In this document: positions 10,972 through 21,695 of the stretch, one piece after another
How positions within the stretch are numbered: position 1 is the stretch's first letter
Layout of the letters: every line of letters starts with the position of its first letter
NCBI RefSeq assembly: GCF_000002985.6
Contig: NC_003284.9
Span: 124,001 to 188,000 of the forward strand
Direction: 5' to 3'
DNA: 64,000 nt
Source of the DNA: Caenorhabditis elegans
Taxonomy: Eukaryota; Nematoda; Chromadorea; Rhabditida; Rhabditidae
The notes under the pieces: generated by a model
Database searches by the model: none
Told to the model about the DNA's origin: nothing
The model's input: only the letters and a program-made list of their open reading frames with translations
Translations under genes and position numbers: made by a program

Positions 10972-12037
10972 ATGAATAACCACAAACGAATTACCGTAAA
11001 GGCGATTCTCCAGTATGCCGCCGAAGAACTTATTGAAGAAGAATCGAATCGTGATCGAAGCGTCTCTGGTGTTGCACAACAACAACGACAACAACAACAA
11101 CAAGAATCGAATGCAGATGATCATGGCTCCTCAGCTCCGGAGAATCCAGATGGTAAGAAAATCAATAATGGGTTATCGAGGAAAAAGGAAGACTGACCAG
11201 CAATTGAAAAGCACGAATAATCCAACTTCGTCTCGTCTCCCTTTGAATACGGTGAGTCTCATTTCTTAGACAAGATAGAAATTAACATATACATACTTGT
11301 GCCACTGAAAAGTCAAATTCGGTTACTTTGGACTCTGGTCGTTGTGCGTTTTCATAAAAATTGTATTTGAACAAACAGAGGAAACGTGTTATCGTAAATT
11401 CAGTGCTTCGTGAGACGTCAACTTAAAGGCGCACGCACAAAAAAACAGTTAAAAATTGAGAAAAATAAGTGATTTTCAGGATAAAATAAAAATTCTATAA
11501 TATTTTTTCGCTGCGAGACCCGTTGGAATAAATGCGTTTACCTTTAAGTTGACATCTCAAAAAATTTTGAATTCACGATACTATTTTTCAGGTCTCCAAT
11601 ATGGTTGGATCCAACTCAATCGATGGTTCTCCCAGAATTGATGCTGACAATGGAAACATGAATCAGCAGACGAACTCTACTCAAATCTCTCCTTCTGCTT
11701 CAGGATTCGGAAAAGAAAATGGCTAAAATAAGGTGTGTTTTGAACTTGAATTAATGATAAGCGCGACTTATAACAGTTCCCACAAGACCTTTTTATTTCA
11801 GAAAAACGTCGCTCAAGCTCTCGGAGGCCGACTTCATATTGACGAGACCGCCATCGATGCACTTTTCAAAAATGGTTCGAAGAGTGATAGGATTTGGGCC
11901 GCCATCGTCAAAGGACAAAATCGTATAGTAAGAATACCTTAAAATTACGATAAAAAGCTAATTGGTAATATTTGTTTCAGATGGAGTCCATGTATGAAAG
12001 ATTCATGACACCTAAGGATTTAAAAAAGGACAAACTG
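10972..12037 (+). CDS. unidentified multi-exon gene in the left palindrome arm
   Basis: An exon opens after a TTTTTTAG acceptor at 10963, with the first ATG at 10972 (MNNHKRITVKAILQYAAEEL). It runs through a Gln-rich stretch coded by CAA repeats (around 11080-11105) to a GTAAG donor at 11153. Further coding-like blocks are 11592-11720, 11802-11930 and 11980-12037, with exon borders GTGAGT, TTTTCAG, GTAAGA and GTACGT. The last two join in phase (...KGQNRI then MESMYERFMTPKD). The joins further upstream are not all in one phase, so one intron or a frame break is not understood. I recognise no domain. A charged, helical protein is suggested. Its full-length mirror copy is at 14118-13053. Confidence 0.45.
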
Positions 12038-13052
12038 GTACGTCAGCAAGCAACACATTGAATCACACGACTGAGAATTCAACGTGGCCTAGAAAATTAG
12101 AGTTTTAAGCTGCACTTCTTAGAAATGGTTTTTTTAATTACTCGTGATTCGAGATTGTCTGAGAGAAGGGTCCAAGCAACATTTATGTCAATTAAACAAT
12201 TATTTGGAAAATTATTGAGATTAATCATTTATAGTCAGGTTTGGTTTTTTAGCACACGTTGAATTCGCCAGCGTTATGTAGAATTATCATTTTTTCCAAT
12301 CTGCGTTTTTGTTGTTTTCATTTTTTGTTTTCTATTAATTGTTGAATAAATTCTGTTTTGAACTAATTTTCAATCGACCGATCAATATATTCTATAGAAG
12401 TGAAAAAACCGAGATAAATAGAAGCAAAACGCACTTATATTTAGAAAAGAGTAGAACTATTTAGAAGAAGAAGGAATTTCTAATTAGAAGAAGTAGACAT
12501 ATTTAGAAGAAAAATGCGCTTATATTTAGAAAAGAGTAGACCTATTTAGAACAAAAAGGTACTTCTAATTAGAAGAAGTAGACCTATTTAGTTAAAAAGC
12601 TCTGCTATTTAGATGAAAAAGCATTTCTAATTATGTCGTGTTAGGAGCTAGCGCCATTTTTAAATATATCTGCTTTTTTCTTCTAAATAGAAGCGTAAAC
12701 GTTTATCTGAGTCAGCAAAACATGTGAAATCGTTTAACGATCGTTTTTCAAAAATACACGCCTCAGATAAACGTTTTCGCTTCTATTTAGAAGAAAAAAG
12801 CAGATATATTTAGAAATGGCGCTAGCTCCTAACACGACATAATTAGAAATGCTTTTTCATCTAAATAGCAGAGCTTTTTAACTAAATAGGTCTACTTCTT
12901 CTACCTCTTCAATAATTTTCCATCTCTCAGACAATCTCGAATCACGAGTAATTAAAAAAAACTATTTCTAAGAAGTGCAGCTTAAAACTCTAATTTTCTA
13001 GGCCACGTTGAATTCTCAGTCGTGTGATTCAATGTGTTGCTTGCTGACGTAC

Positions 13053-14118
13053 CAGTTTGTCCTTTTTTAAATCCTTAGGTGTCATGAATCTTTCATACAT
13101 GGACTCCATCTGAAACAAATATTACCAATTAGCTTTTTATCGTAATTTTAAGGTATTCTTACTATACGATTTTGTCCTTTGACGATGGCGGCCCAAATCC
13201 TATCACTCTTCGAACCATTTTTGAAAAGTGCATCGATGGCGGTCTCGTCAATATGAAGTCGGCCTCCGAGAGCTTGAGCGACGTTTTTCTGAAATAAAAA
13301 GGTCTTGTGGGAACTGTTATAAGTCGCGCTTATCATTAATTCAAGTTCAAAACACACCTTATTTTAGCCATTTTCTTTTCCGAATCCTGAAGCAGAAGGA
13401 GAGATTTGAGTAGAGTTCGTCTGCTGATTCATGTTTCCATTGTCAGCATCAATTCTGGGAGAACCATCGATTGAGTTGGATCCAACCATATTGGAGACCT
13501 GAAAAATAGTATCGTGAATTCAAAATTTTTTGAGATGTCAACTTAAAGGTAAACGCATTTATTCCAACGGGTCTCGCAGCGAAAAAATATTATAGAATTT
13601 TTATTTTATCCTGAAAATCACTTATTTTTCTCAATTTTTAACTGTTTTTTTGTGCGTGCGCCTTTAAGTTGACGTCTCACGAAGCACTGAATTTACGATA
13701 ACACGTTTCCTCTGTTTGTTCAAATACAATTTTTATGAAAACGCACAACGACCAGAGTCCAAAGTAACCGAATTTGGCTTTTCAGTGGCACAAGTATGTA
13801 TATGTTAATTTCTATCTTGTCTAAGAAATGAGACTCACCGTATTCAAAGGGAGACGAGACGAAGTTGGATTATTCGTGCTTTTCAATTGCTGGTCAGTCT
13901 TCCTTTTTCCTCGATAACCCATTATTGATTTTCTTACCATCTGGATTCTCCGGAGCTGAGGAGCCATGATCATCTGCATTCGATTCTTGTTGTTGTTGTT
14001 GTCGTTGTTGTTGTGCAACACCAGAGACGCTTCGATCACGATTCGATTCTTCTTCAATAAGTTCTTCGGCGGCATACTGGAGAATCGCCTTTACGGTAAT
14101 TCGTTTGTGGTTATTCAT
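13053..14118 (-). CDS. mirror copy of the unidentified gene in the right palindrome arm
   Basis: It is the same gene as at 10972-12037, in opposite orientation and nearly base-identical, including introns and the Gln-rich repeat. The two copies point toward each other, so transcripts across both arms would be complementary and could form double-stranded RNA. I cannot tell which copy, if either, is active. Confidence 0.45.
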
Positions 14119-14400
14119 CGGAGAACCTAAAAAATGCAATTACATTAAGAAACACTGAAAACAGTTAAAAATTAACAGTATTTAAATGAGCCATTCCTCA
14201 CAAAAAATAGAGTTCAACAATATCTGCGCTGAAATTAAACAAAAATTATGATCGAACAGAATCTGGCCGGCGAATGAAAGGAACCTAATGCAGAGCATAA
14301 AAAGAGAAAAACTGTGGCGAAAGTAAAGAAGAAAATTTTGAATCAAAAAATTATTTAAAAATTGTTCTAATTGTAAAAATAAACAAGAAAATTTTCTTTT

Positions 14401-14462
14401 GAGGATTTTCTTATTTTAATAATTATCATTTAAATGATAATTATTAAAATAAGAAAATCCTC
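14401..14462. repeat. 62-nt hairpin in right arm
   Basis: Mirror copy of the hairpin at 10629-10690. In this copy the stem is complete, since the single mismatch of the left copy is absent. Confidence 0.8.
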
Positions 14463-14811
14463 AAAATTTTAACATCCACTTTTGCGCAAAACCGCTCGTT
14501 GCTGACGCGCTTTTATGCTTGCACACTAACGGTCAAAATCCCTGACCTAATTAGGTGTCGTCCTCTTCTATTTAGATCTACCCTCTTCTATTTAGGTCTA
14601 AATAGATCTGCCATTTTTACGCTGTTCTAATTAGATCAAACCCTGATCTATTTAGAACTAGTTCTTCTATTTAGCTCTAATTAGTTTTCCAATTCTACTA
14701 AATAGGTCTATTCCTTCTAAATAGAAGCTAACACGTTTATCTGAGGACTTTCGATCTCGCAATTCCCGATTCTTTCTCTTTTTTCTGTCATTAACTTTCA
14801 AATATTTTCAG

Positions 14812-14984
14812 TACGCGAAGATACATCGTTCGTCGAGACGCCAAACAACATTCTGACCATCTCGGAGGATCGCATCTCGATGATGAAGAGATGTACAGAG
14901 AATATTGATGGTCTCAATAATCTTCCAATTCTGATCCGCGATGTTCTCGATCTGGACGATCAGGTACTGAAGATCGCTGAGTAA
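14812..14984 (+). pseudogene. orphan terminal exon of an unidentified gene
   Basis: After an ATATTTTCAG acceptor the reading frame starting with its third base runs 57 codons (REDTSFVETPNNILTIS...DQVLKIAE) to a TAA stop. The composition is protein-like and it needs one leftover base from an upstream exon. The visible neighbour upstream is the palindrome. The last exon in its left arm ends in phase 0, so a direct join does not fit. It may be the last exon of the gene that the palindrome copied, with an intermediate exon lost, or of another truncated gene. Confidence 0.4.
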
Positions 14985-15073
14985 AAAAAGGTGAAGGGGC
15001 AAAATTCGAGATTTTCGCAGAAGTTTCTTCACGAAATTCGTTCATTTCGAAAAGAAAAGACTCAATTTTATAG

Positions 15074-15640
<567 letters not shown>

Positions 15641-15934
15641 ATCACACCAATCGGGGAATTGAAGCCGCCGTATCGTTTGCGAATCACCAACACCCCTTCT
15701 CTCAACCTTTCGTTTTTTATTATTTCCCCGCTTAAAAATTGTGATTTCGCTCTCGAGCCCCCAAAAAAAAAATTGCCAAGCCCAGTCAAAAAATGCTATA
15801 AATGATGTAATTTATGTTCAAATTTAATTTTTTTTTGCTTTTTCAGAATTTGAAACCCATTTTTCTTTCCCACTGCCCCTATTCCTGCTGCTGCCCCCCT
15901 CAATAAAAAAGTCCCGGATCCTCCAGTTCTTGGT

Positions 15935-16175
15935 CGCCTGCAAAAAGCTATGCGCCTTTAAAGATTACTGTAACTTCTAACCTTCATTTCTGCGGAATTT
16001 GCATCAAGTGTTCCTGATTTTTCGATAAAAATTAATTTATTTATTGAAAAAAATCGCAAATCGTGAGAAAAGCTACAACACTCGATAAAAATTCCGGAGC
16101 AACGAAAATTTGAAAGGCGCTTTTCGAATTTAAGAAATATTGTCGTGTCGAGACCGGAATGCCATATTTTTGATA
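15935..16175. repeat. dispersed MITE-like repeat (GCGCCTTTAAAG...GTGTCGAGACC)
   Basis: It contains TGCGCCTTTAAAGATTACTG at the left and GAAAGGCGC...TTGTCGTGTCGAGACC at the right. The same right-hand block occurs at 28213-28258. It resembles a widely dispersed Caenorhabditis repeat and has no coding potential. Confidence 0.6.
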
Positions 16176-16481
16176 CAAAAATCGTACAATATTGACGAAA
16201 AACCCAACGTGGAGGAAGAGCTGAAAGATCGTGAGAGACTTGCAGCGATGTGGATCCCGGCAATTTGTTCGATGATTTCATGTAATTTCGGTCAATCTTC
16301 GGGACATGATTCATTCAAGACGGATTGCTTCAGTACTGCTTCCGAGCACGATAATCTGCTAGGACCACGGATCAATTTTGAAATTTGCATAACATTTTTT
16401 ATGTAATAAAATTTAGTTAATGATTTGTAGATTTTAATGTTTCAAAGAAATAACTTTAAAAAAATTGTCTGGTGCCAAGAG

Positions 16482-16720
16482 CATGATCCTGGCGTCGAAT
16501 TCGTCGTGTTCCATGGAGCCAGGAGGAGCTGGAAACCTTCGGGAAGTCTGAAATTTCGTAATTGAACTAACAAACGGGGAATTTGAGATACAGAACAACA
16601 CAGAGCAAACTCACAGGGAAAAAAACAGAAGAGTAGGTTGAGGTGGAGAGCACGATCTTGGCGTCGAATTCGTCATGTTCCATGGAGCCAGGAGGAGCTG
16701 GAAACCTTCGGGATCCTGGC
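16482..16720 (+). repeat. two direct copies of a 70-bp segment
   Basis: 16478-16545 and 16649-16714 share GGCGTCGAATTCGTC and CCATGGAGCCAGGAGGAGC with few changes. GC content is higher than around them, so they may derive from a coding exon, but I could not identify one. Confidence 0.7.
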
Positions 16721-17015
16721 GTCTGGAAGAGAAAAATGCAGCTTTCGTCGAGTTTTCGCATTGCATCAGATGAAGATTTGGGTGCAGAATTTGGCGATAT
16801 CTAAAAAAAATGTGAATCTTCAGTGAAAACATGCCAATTTATCGGAAAATTTTGAATATTTTAATTTAAAAATAATTTAGACATAGATCTAACTTAAACT
16901 AAAGGATCGCCCATTTTTCTATCAGATAGGTCCCGTAACGCCAGGAAAGAAAAAAAAACTGAAAGAAATTGAAGTTGGAGTCCTAAACTTATCTGTTCTC
17001 ACTCATTTTCGAAAA

Positions 17016-18151
17016 ATGTCATACGACGTTAGATGTCCGATTCCCGGTTGTGACTACACGTCAGGACGAAGCAATAATATCGTTCAACACTTACGTAGCA
17101 AAAAAACATTCGGCTTCAGAAGAATTAGTCAAGAAGTTCAAGCTTTTGCTTGCATCCAGTCGGTCCGATGAAACAACGGGGGGTGGGGCGTGGAGATGTG
17201 AAGAATGCGGCAGAGTTGTGGCCACAGAAAAAGGGATGGATGACCACATTTTGAAAGTCCATCGGAAACCAGTGGATCCTGCTCATATCAGCCTCAACGC
17301 TTCTGAATCAACGTCTCCGACCATGGATGGTCCTCCCAGAAAGGTTTGTGAAGTCTGCCAACCTGGAAAAAATTAAATTATATTTTTAGAAAATTCAATT
17401 AGAAAAATTGCAAGAAGAAACGCTCATCATCAAAAAATCTTTGGCTCCAAAACAACCAAACATCACTTCAGAAGGAAAAGTCGGATGTCCAATTGAAGAT
17501 TGTTTAGAAAGTTTTTTGACAAGAGAGCATCTTGCTATGCATTTTTCCTCCGTACATGAGCAAACTTCTGCACTAGAAAGACAAATTTTCAAAAATCAGG
17601 AAGATTTTACGGTTTGCAAAAAATTGTCTTACTAGTTAGGTTTTAAATATAATTTACTATGCAGACATGGCTCAATCAAAAAGAGCAAGACACCTGCACT
17701 GGATTTAGAGTTCGATCAAGTTACGATAAAGGAGGCCGCCAGATTTGTTATCGAATTTGCAGGCACGAAGGCACCTACATGACAACAGCCAAAACATATT
17801 GCCCACCGATTTCAAAAAAGTTGACTGGAACAAATTGTTGTCCCGCCTTTTTGAAAACTGAGAAAAACATTATCACCGGCTCTATTGAAGTTTCTGGATA
17901 TTTCGAGCATTTTGGACATGAGAAAAGAGCAAGTTTCAGAGCTTTAAATGATCAAGAGATCAAAATTCTCATCGGGTAGGAAAATTGAAGTACTTGAAAT
18001 AAATAATATGGTCGTATTTATTTTTAGGCTTATGAAAGATGGGCTCACAAACTCGCAGATTATCGAAAGGTGTGATAAAACCTATGACAATTCTTCTCGA
18101 CTACACTACATACTTCCGGATGACGTCATGTATGCATGGAAAAAATTATAG
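17016..18151 (+). pseudogene. C2H2 / FAR1-like zinc-finger protein, truncated
   Basis: Exons 17016-17343, 17390-17611, 17665-17975 and 18028-18151. Three finger-like units are visible: CPIPGCDY...HLRSKKH, CEECGRVV...HILKVH and CPIEDCLES...HFSSVH. The third exon has spaced Cys and His (CYRICRHEG...CCPAF...GHFGH-like FEHFGH) reminiscent of the zinc region preceding MULE transposase cores, but no core follows. The frame breaks after the first finger at an A7 run (17100-17106), where one A fewer would restore it. The stop TAG at 18149-18151 lies at the first unit of the satellite that follows, so the 3' end was probably cut off by that array. It may be a transposon-derived gene or a piece carried by the adjoining Helitron. 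Confidence 0.55.
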
Positions 18152-18860
18152 CGGGAAATTCAAATTTTTAGTGAAAAATATTTTGGCGGGAAATTCAAAT
18201 TTTTTATGAAAATATTTTTGGCGGGAAATTCAAATTTTTTATGAAAATATTTTTGGCGGGAAATTCAAATTTTTATGAGAAATATTTTGGCGGGAAATTC
18301 AAATTTTCTGAGAAAAATATTTTGGCGGGAAATTCAAATTTTTTATGAAAATATTTTTGGCGGGAAATTCAAATTTTTTATGAAAATATTTTTGGCGGGA
18401 AATTCAAATTTTTAGTGAAAAATCTTTTGGCGGGAAATTCAAATTTTTAGTGAAAAATATTTTGGCGGGAAATTCAAATTTTCTGAGAAAAATATTTCGG
18501 CGGGAAATTCAAATTTTCTGAGAAAAATATTTCGGCGGGAAATTCAAATTTTCTGAGAAAAATATTTCGGGGGGAAATTCAAATTTTTAGTGAAAAAATT
18601 TTCGGCGGGAAATTCATATTTTTAGTGAAAAAGTTTTCGGCGGGAAATTCAAATTTTTAGTGAAAAATATTTTGGCGGGAAATTTAAATTTTCTGAGAAA
18701 AATCTTTCGGCGGGAAATTCAAATTTTCTGAGAAAAATATTTTCGGCGGGAAATTCAAATTTTTTGTGAAAAATATTTTGGCGGGAAATTCAAGTTTTTA
18801 GTGAAAAATATTTTGGCGGGAAATTTAAATTTTCTGAAAAAAAAATTTCGGCGGGAAATA
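18150..18860 (+). repeat. 34-bp satellite, about 21 units, GGCGGGAAATTCAAA core
   Basis: About 21 units of 33-36 bp share GGCGGGAAATTCAAATTTTT followed by a variable AGTGAAAAATATTT or CTGAGAAAAATATTT spacer. The core combines an E2F/DP-type site (TTGGCGGGAAA) with a TTCAAA/TTTAAA CHR-like site. Related, inverted units occur inside the Helitrons at 37236-38055 and 44591-46125 (TTTAAATTTCCCGCC). The array runs directly into the next satellite. Confidence 0.95.
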
Positions 18861-18879
18861 GTTTTCTGAAAATTCGAAA

Positions 18880-19660
18880 ATTCTGGAATGTTCCAGAACT
18901 TTCTAGAAAAATCGGGAAAATTCTGGAATGTTCCACAACTTTCTAGAAAAATCGGGAAAATTCTGGAATGTTCCAGAACTTTCTAGAAAAATCGGGAAAA
19001 TTCTGGAATGTTCCAGAACTTTCTAGAAAAATCGGGAAAATTCTGGAATGTTCCAGAACTTTCTAGAAAAATCGGGAAAATTCTGGAATGTTACAGAACT
19101 TTCTAGAAAAATCGAGAAAATTCTGGAATGTTCCAGAACTTTCTAGAAAAATCGAGAAAATTCTGGAATGTTCCAGAACTTTCTAGAAAAATCGAGAAAA
19201 TTCTGGAATGTTCCAGAACTTTCTAAAAAAATCGGGAAAATTCTGGAATGTTCCAGAACTTTCTAGAAAAATCGGGAAAATTCTGGAATGTTCCAGAACT
19301 TTCTAGAAAAATCGGGAAAATTCTGGAATGTTCCAGAACTTTCTAGAAAAATCGGGAAAATTCTGGAATGTTCCAGAACTTTCTAGAAAAATCGAGAAAA
19401 TTCTGGAATGTTCCAGAACTTTCTAGAAAAATCGAGAAAATTCTGGAATGTTCCAGAACTTTCTAGAAAAATCGAGAAAATTCTGGAATGTTCCAGAACT
19501 TTCTAGAAAAATCGGGAAAATTCTGGAATGTTCCAGAACTTTCTAGAAAAATCGGGAAAATTCTGGAATGTTCCAGAACTTTCTAGAAAAATCGGGAAAA
19601 TTCTGGAATGTTCCAGAACTTTCTAGAAAAATCGGGAAAATTCTGGAATGTTCAATTTTG
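18880..19660 (+). repeat. 40-bp satellite, about 19 units, heat-shock-element array
   Basis: The unit is exactly 40 bp: TTCTAGAAAAATCGGGAAAA followed by TTCTGGAATGTTCCAGAACT. Each unit holds alternating TTC and GAA trimers at the spacing TTCnnGAAnnTTCnnGAAnnTTCnnGAA, which is a run of six heat-shock-factor pentamers. Homogenisation is high, with only G/A changes at ATCGGG/ATCGAG and a few others. Confidence 0.95.
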
Positions 19661-20089
19661 TGGAAAAATTCAGGAAACTTCCGCAAAGTTCTAGAACCTT
19701 TCGGTAAGTTAAAAAAAAAAACGTCAAGTTTTGATACTCCTGGAATATTCTGGAGTTTCAAGAATAAAAAAAGATCAAAAATTGTTATAACTTTCAGAAA
19801 CGCTCGCCAAAAATTTTCGGAAAGGACCGGAAAAAGTGTCATATGATTTTAAGAACGTGTAGAAAATTATACGTTCAAGAAATTTAGAAATATCTCCATG
19901 AAACTTGAGGTTTTAAAGTTGTAATTGCTTAAAACTTAGTTATATAATATTTATGTTTTTCGAAAACTTCCGAAAAACAGGAAAAAACGTTCCATCTGCA
20001 GAGAAAGGCTTAGAAATTTTAGAATTTGATTTCAACTTTGAGTACGCCAGTCGGAGCACGCGCTTCAGCGCGTGCGAACGGCTGGTGGC

Positions 20090-21384
20090 TTTATATTTAG
20101 ATATTCTAACACTATCCCCAACTTTGAATTTAGGCTTTTTGAATTCTGGGGCTTCTGAATATAAGTTATTATGAACTACTGATTTATTATCTTTTTTACT
20201 TGCTTCTATCGGAGACATTTTAATACTTCTATGATATGAGTTATTATAATTATTTACTAAATCATCTAATATATCAACCCATTTATGATTACCATTATGA
20301 GTAAATACTTTCCACATTTTCTCTTTTCACTCAACCAACAACGAGTGCGAGATCTCCATCGAGAAGACATTCGTACGATGTCTCTAGTCAGGGATCCGCT
20401 CAATTTCGTGAAAAAGAGGAAGCTAGGATGGGCTGGGCATGTTGCGAGAAGGAAAGACGGAAGATGGACCACGTTGATGACAGAATGGCGCCCATATGGA
20501 TGGAAAAGGCCTGTTGGAAGGCCCCCGATGCGATGGACTGATTCGCTGCGAAAGGAGATCACCACTCGTGACGCAGACGGAGAAGTCATCACCCCTGGTC
20601 CACTATAGCCAAGGACCGTAAAGAATGGCTTGCTGTGATCCGCAGGAATACCACGAATTCCTGAAGAACGGATCGTCTAAGTAACTAAGTAAGTAAGTAA
20701 GTAACGTTCTATTAAATCGTTCTACAATTGACGCTTTTTTATCGGATTCTGTTGAGAAATGATTTATATTATTACTTTTGAATACTTTGTTTAAAGCGGA
20801 ATTATAGTATTCAGTTCCCTTGTCAGTTTGCATTTTCTTAGGAATTCTATCTTTGAAAATTATTTTAAATGCCTCTGATGTAGAAGTACCAGTTTTATTT
20901 TTTAATGGCAGTACCCAAGCGAATTTAGAAAAACAGTCTATTACTGTCATTAAGTATTTATATTCATTATTTTCTTTCGAGTATGGTATCATCTCTACTA
21001 AATCTGATTGCCATTGTTCGTCTATATCATGCACATATACTCGTTCACTTTTATAATTTTTTTACCTGGTTTGTGTAATGTATATACGTTCTGGGTATCC
21101 AAAAATTCTTTCACTTCTTTCTGTGCTTTATTACTTTTTTTAACTAATTCATTTATTCCACAGAATCCTGTTTTAGGATCATAATATAGTTCTTTTAGAT
21201 CTTTATTATCTTTATTTATATTATTATCTACTTTGCTTTTAGCAAATCCACATTTCTTACATCCACAAGTTATACATTTTCCTTTTATCATTTGACGATT
21301 ATTTTTAGCTATGGATTCTTCTATATCTTTAGTATATGTTTTAACTTTGCACTTTGTACAATACATCAAATTTGTGACGTCCAT
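20090..21384 (-). pseudogene. Maverick-type integrase, interrupted
   Basis: The minus-strand reading holds an N-terminal Cys-rich zinc region (21384-21060), a DDE integrase core (SDLVEM, TDKGTEYYN, then the catalytic Glu in IVERFNRT; 21034-20710) and a C-terminal FKVGDSVRISKYK patch near 20110. Two breaks are visible. One is a frame shift at the T7 run near 21057-21063. The other is an inserted RTE LINE fragment (20329-20703) between the core and the C-terminal part. The extreme C-terminus is replaced by the Helitron end. Integrases of this kind insert element DNA into the host genome; this copy is disabled. Confidence 0.85.
20329..20703 (+). mobile_element. 5'-truncated RTE-type LINE, 3' end
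   Basis: The plus-strand reading contains KRKLGWAGHVARRKDGRWT and RPVGRPPMRWTDSLRK, a signature of the C-terminal end of RTE-clade reverse transcriptases. A +1 shift near 20607 leads to the usual end (KDRKEWLAVIRRN...) and a stop at 20661-20663. The tail GAAGAACGGATCGTC is followed by (TAAG)n short repeats. It sits inside the Maverick integrase. Confidence 0.85.
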
Positions 21385-21438
21385 TTATATCAATAAAAAA
21401 ATTAAAAAAAAAAAATACTAAAAAAATATTTCTAATAA

Positions 21439-21684
21439 ATGGAGGTTCCAACACTAGAACAACTTTGCAAAAACTTTATAAATAACAATATCGATCAATA
21501 CGATCCAAAAGATATTATAAATACTTTACCAAAACATCTAAGCAATGAATTATTTCCATTCCATAAAGTATTTAATTTCGATGATAAATTATTTTATGAA
21601 ATGAAATATGAAGATTTATTCTTAGATATAATGCGCGATATGCAAAATAATTACTATCTATTCAAGAGGAATGGAATTATTTAA
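21439..21684 (+). CDS. SOCS-box-like ORF in the Maverick remnant
   Basis: An 81-codon ORF begins ATG at 21439, just 54 bp from the divergent integrase gene. TLEQLCKNFI followed after about 15 residues by LPKHLSNEL has the shape of a SOCS box (BC-box LxxLC plus a LP motif), the adaptor that binds Elongin B/C and a cullin. Acidic and aromatic residues follow. No other domain is seen. The stop lies a few bases before a minisatellite, so the C-terminus could be truncated. Function is inferred from the motif only. Confidence 0.45.
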   Translation: MEVPTLEQLCKNFINNNIDQYDPKDIINTLPKHLSNELFPFHKVFNFDDKLFYEMKYEDLFLDIMRDMQNNYYLFKRNGII

Positions 21685-21695
21685 CTACTCGGCAT

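Larger units (their letters stand above)
10345..12711 (+). mobile_element. inverted-repeat element copy 1 carrying a gene
   Basis: Bounded by CCTCAGATAAACG and CGTTTATCTGAG with many CTATTTAGAAG-type subterminal repeats. It has no recognisable transposase. It carries a multi-exon gene with introns intact, so the gene was acquired as DNA, not as a processed transcript. Target-site duplication was not evident by eye. Confidence 0.65.
10345..14746. repeat. 4.4-kb near-perfect palindrome
   Basis: The sequence from 10345 rightward and from 14746 leftward are reverse complements for most of about 2 kb. Both ends read CCTCAGATAAACGTGTTAGC. The centre (12712-12760) is a 49-bp spacer flanked by similar ends (GTTTATCTGAG and CCTCAGATAAACG), so the palindrome is two head-to-head copies of one inverted-repeat element: 10345-12711 and 12761-14746. 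The left copy has about 400 bp near 12165-12590 that the right copy lacks, and there are scattered single-base differences. That argues against a pure assembly fold-back. Subterminal tandem motifs (CTATTTAGAAG) fill both element ends. Confidence 0.9.
12761..14746 (-). mobile_element. inverted-repeat element copy 2, opposite orientation
   Basis: This is the mirror copy of 10345-12711, about 400 bp shorter near its centre-proximal end. It carries the same gene on the minus strand. Confidence 0.65.
18150..20085 (+). mobile_element. Helitron-like element, 3' part (5' end not found)
   Basis: The end is a GC-rich hairpin (GCACGCGC-TTCA-GCGCGTGC, 20056-20075), then GAACGG and CTGG at 20082-20085 followed by T, matching a Helitron 3' CTRR|T end. 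The order of parts (GCGGGAAA satellite, heat-shock-element satellite, hairpin, CTGG) matches the two complete elements at 37236-38055 and 44591-46125. I did not find the 5' TC end, which lies upstream of 18150 or is lost. No Rep/helicase ORF is present, so it is non-autonomous. It abuts the Maverick integrase and probably inserted into it. Confidence 0.65.

Noticed and set aside
10345-14746. Assembly fold-back artefact as sole explanation of the palindrome
   Set aside because: The arms differ by a roughly 400-bp indel, several point changes and a unique 49-bp spacer, so I treat it as real, although long-read confirmation is still the decisive test.
18150-19660. CRISPR-like regular repeats
   Set aside because: Spacers are not unique, units are head-to-tail satellites, the genome is eukaryotic and no cas genes are present.
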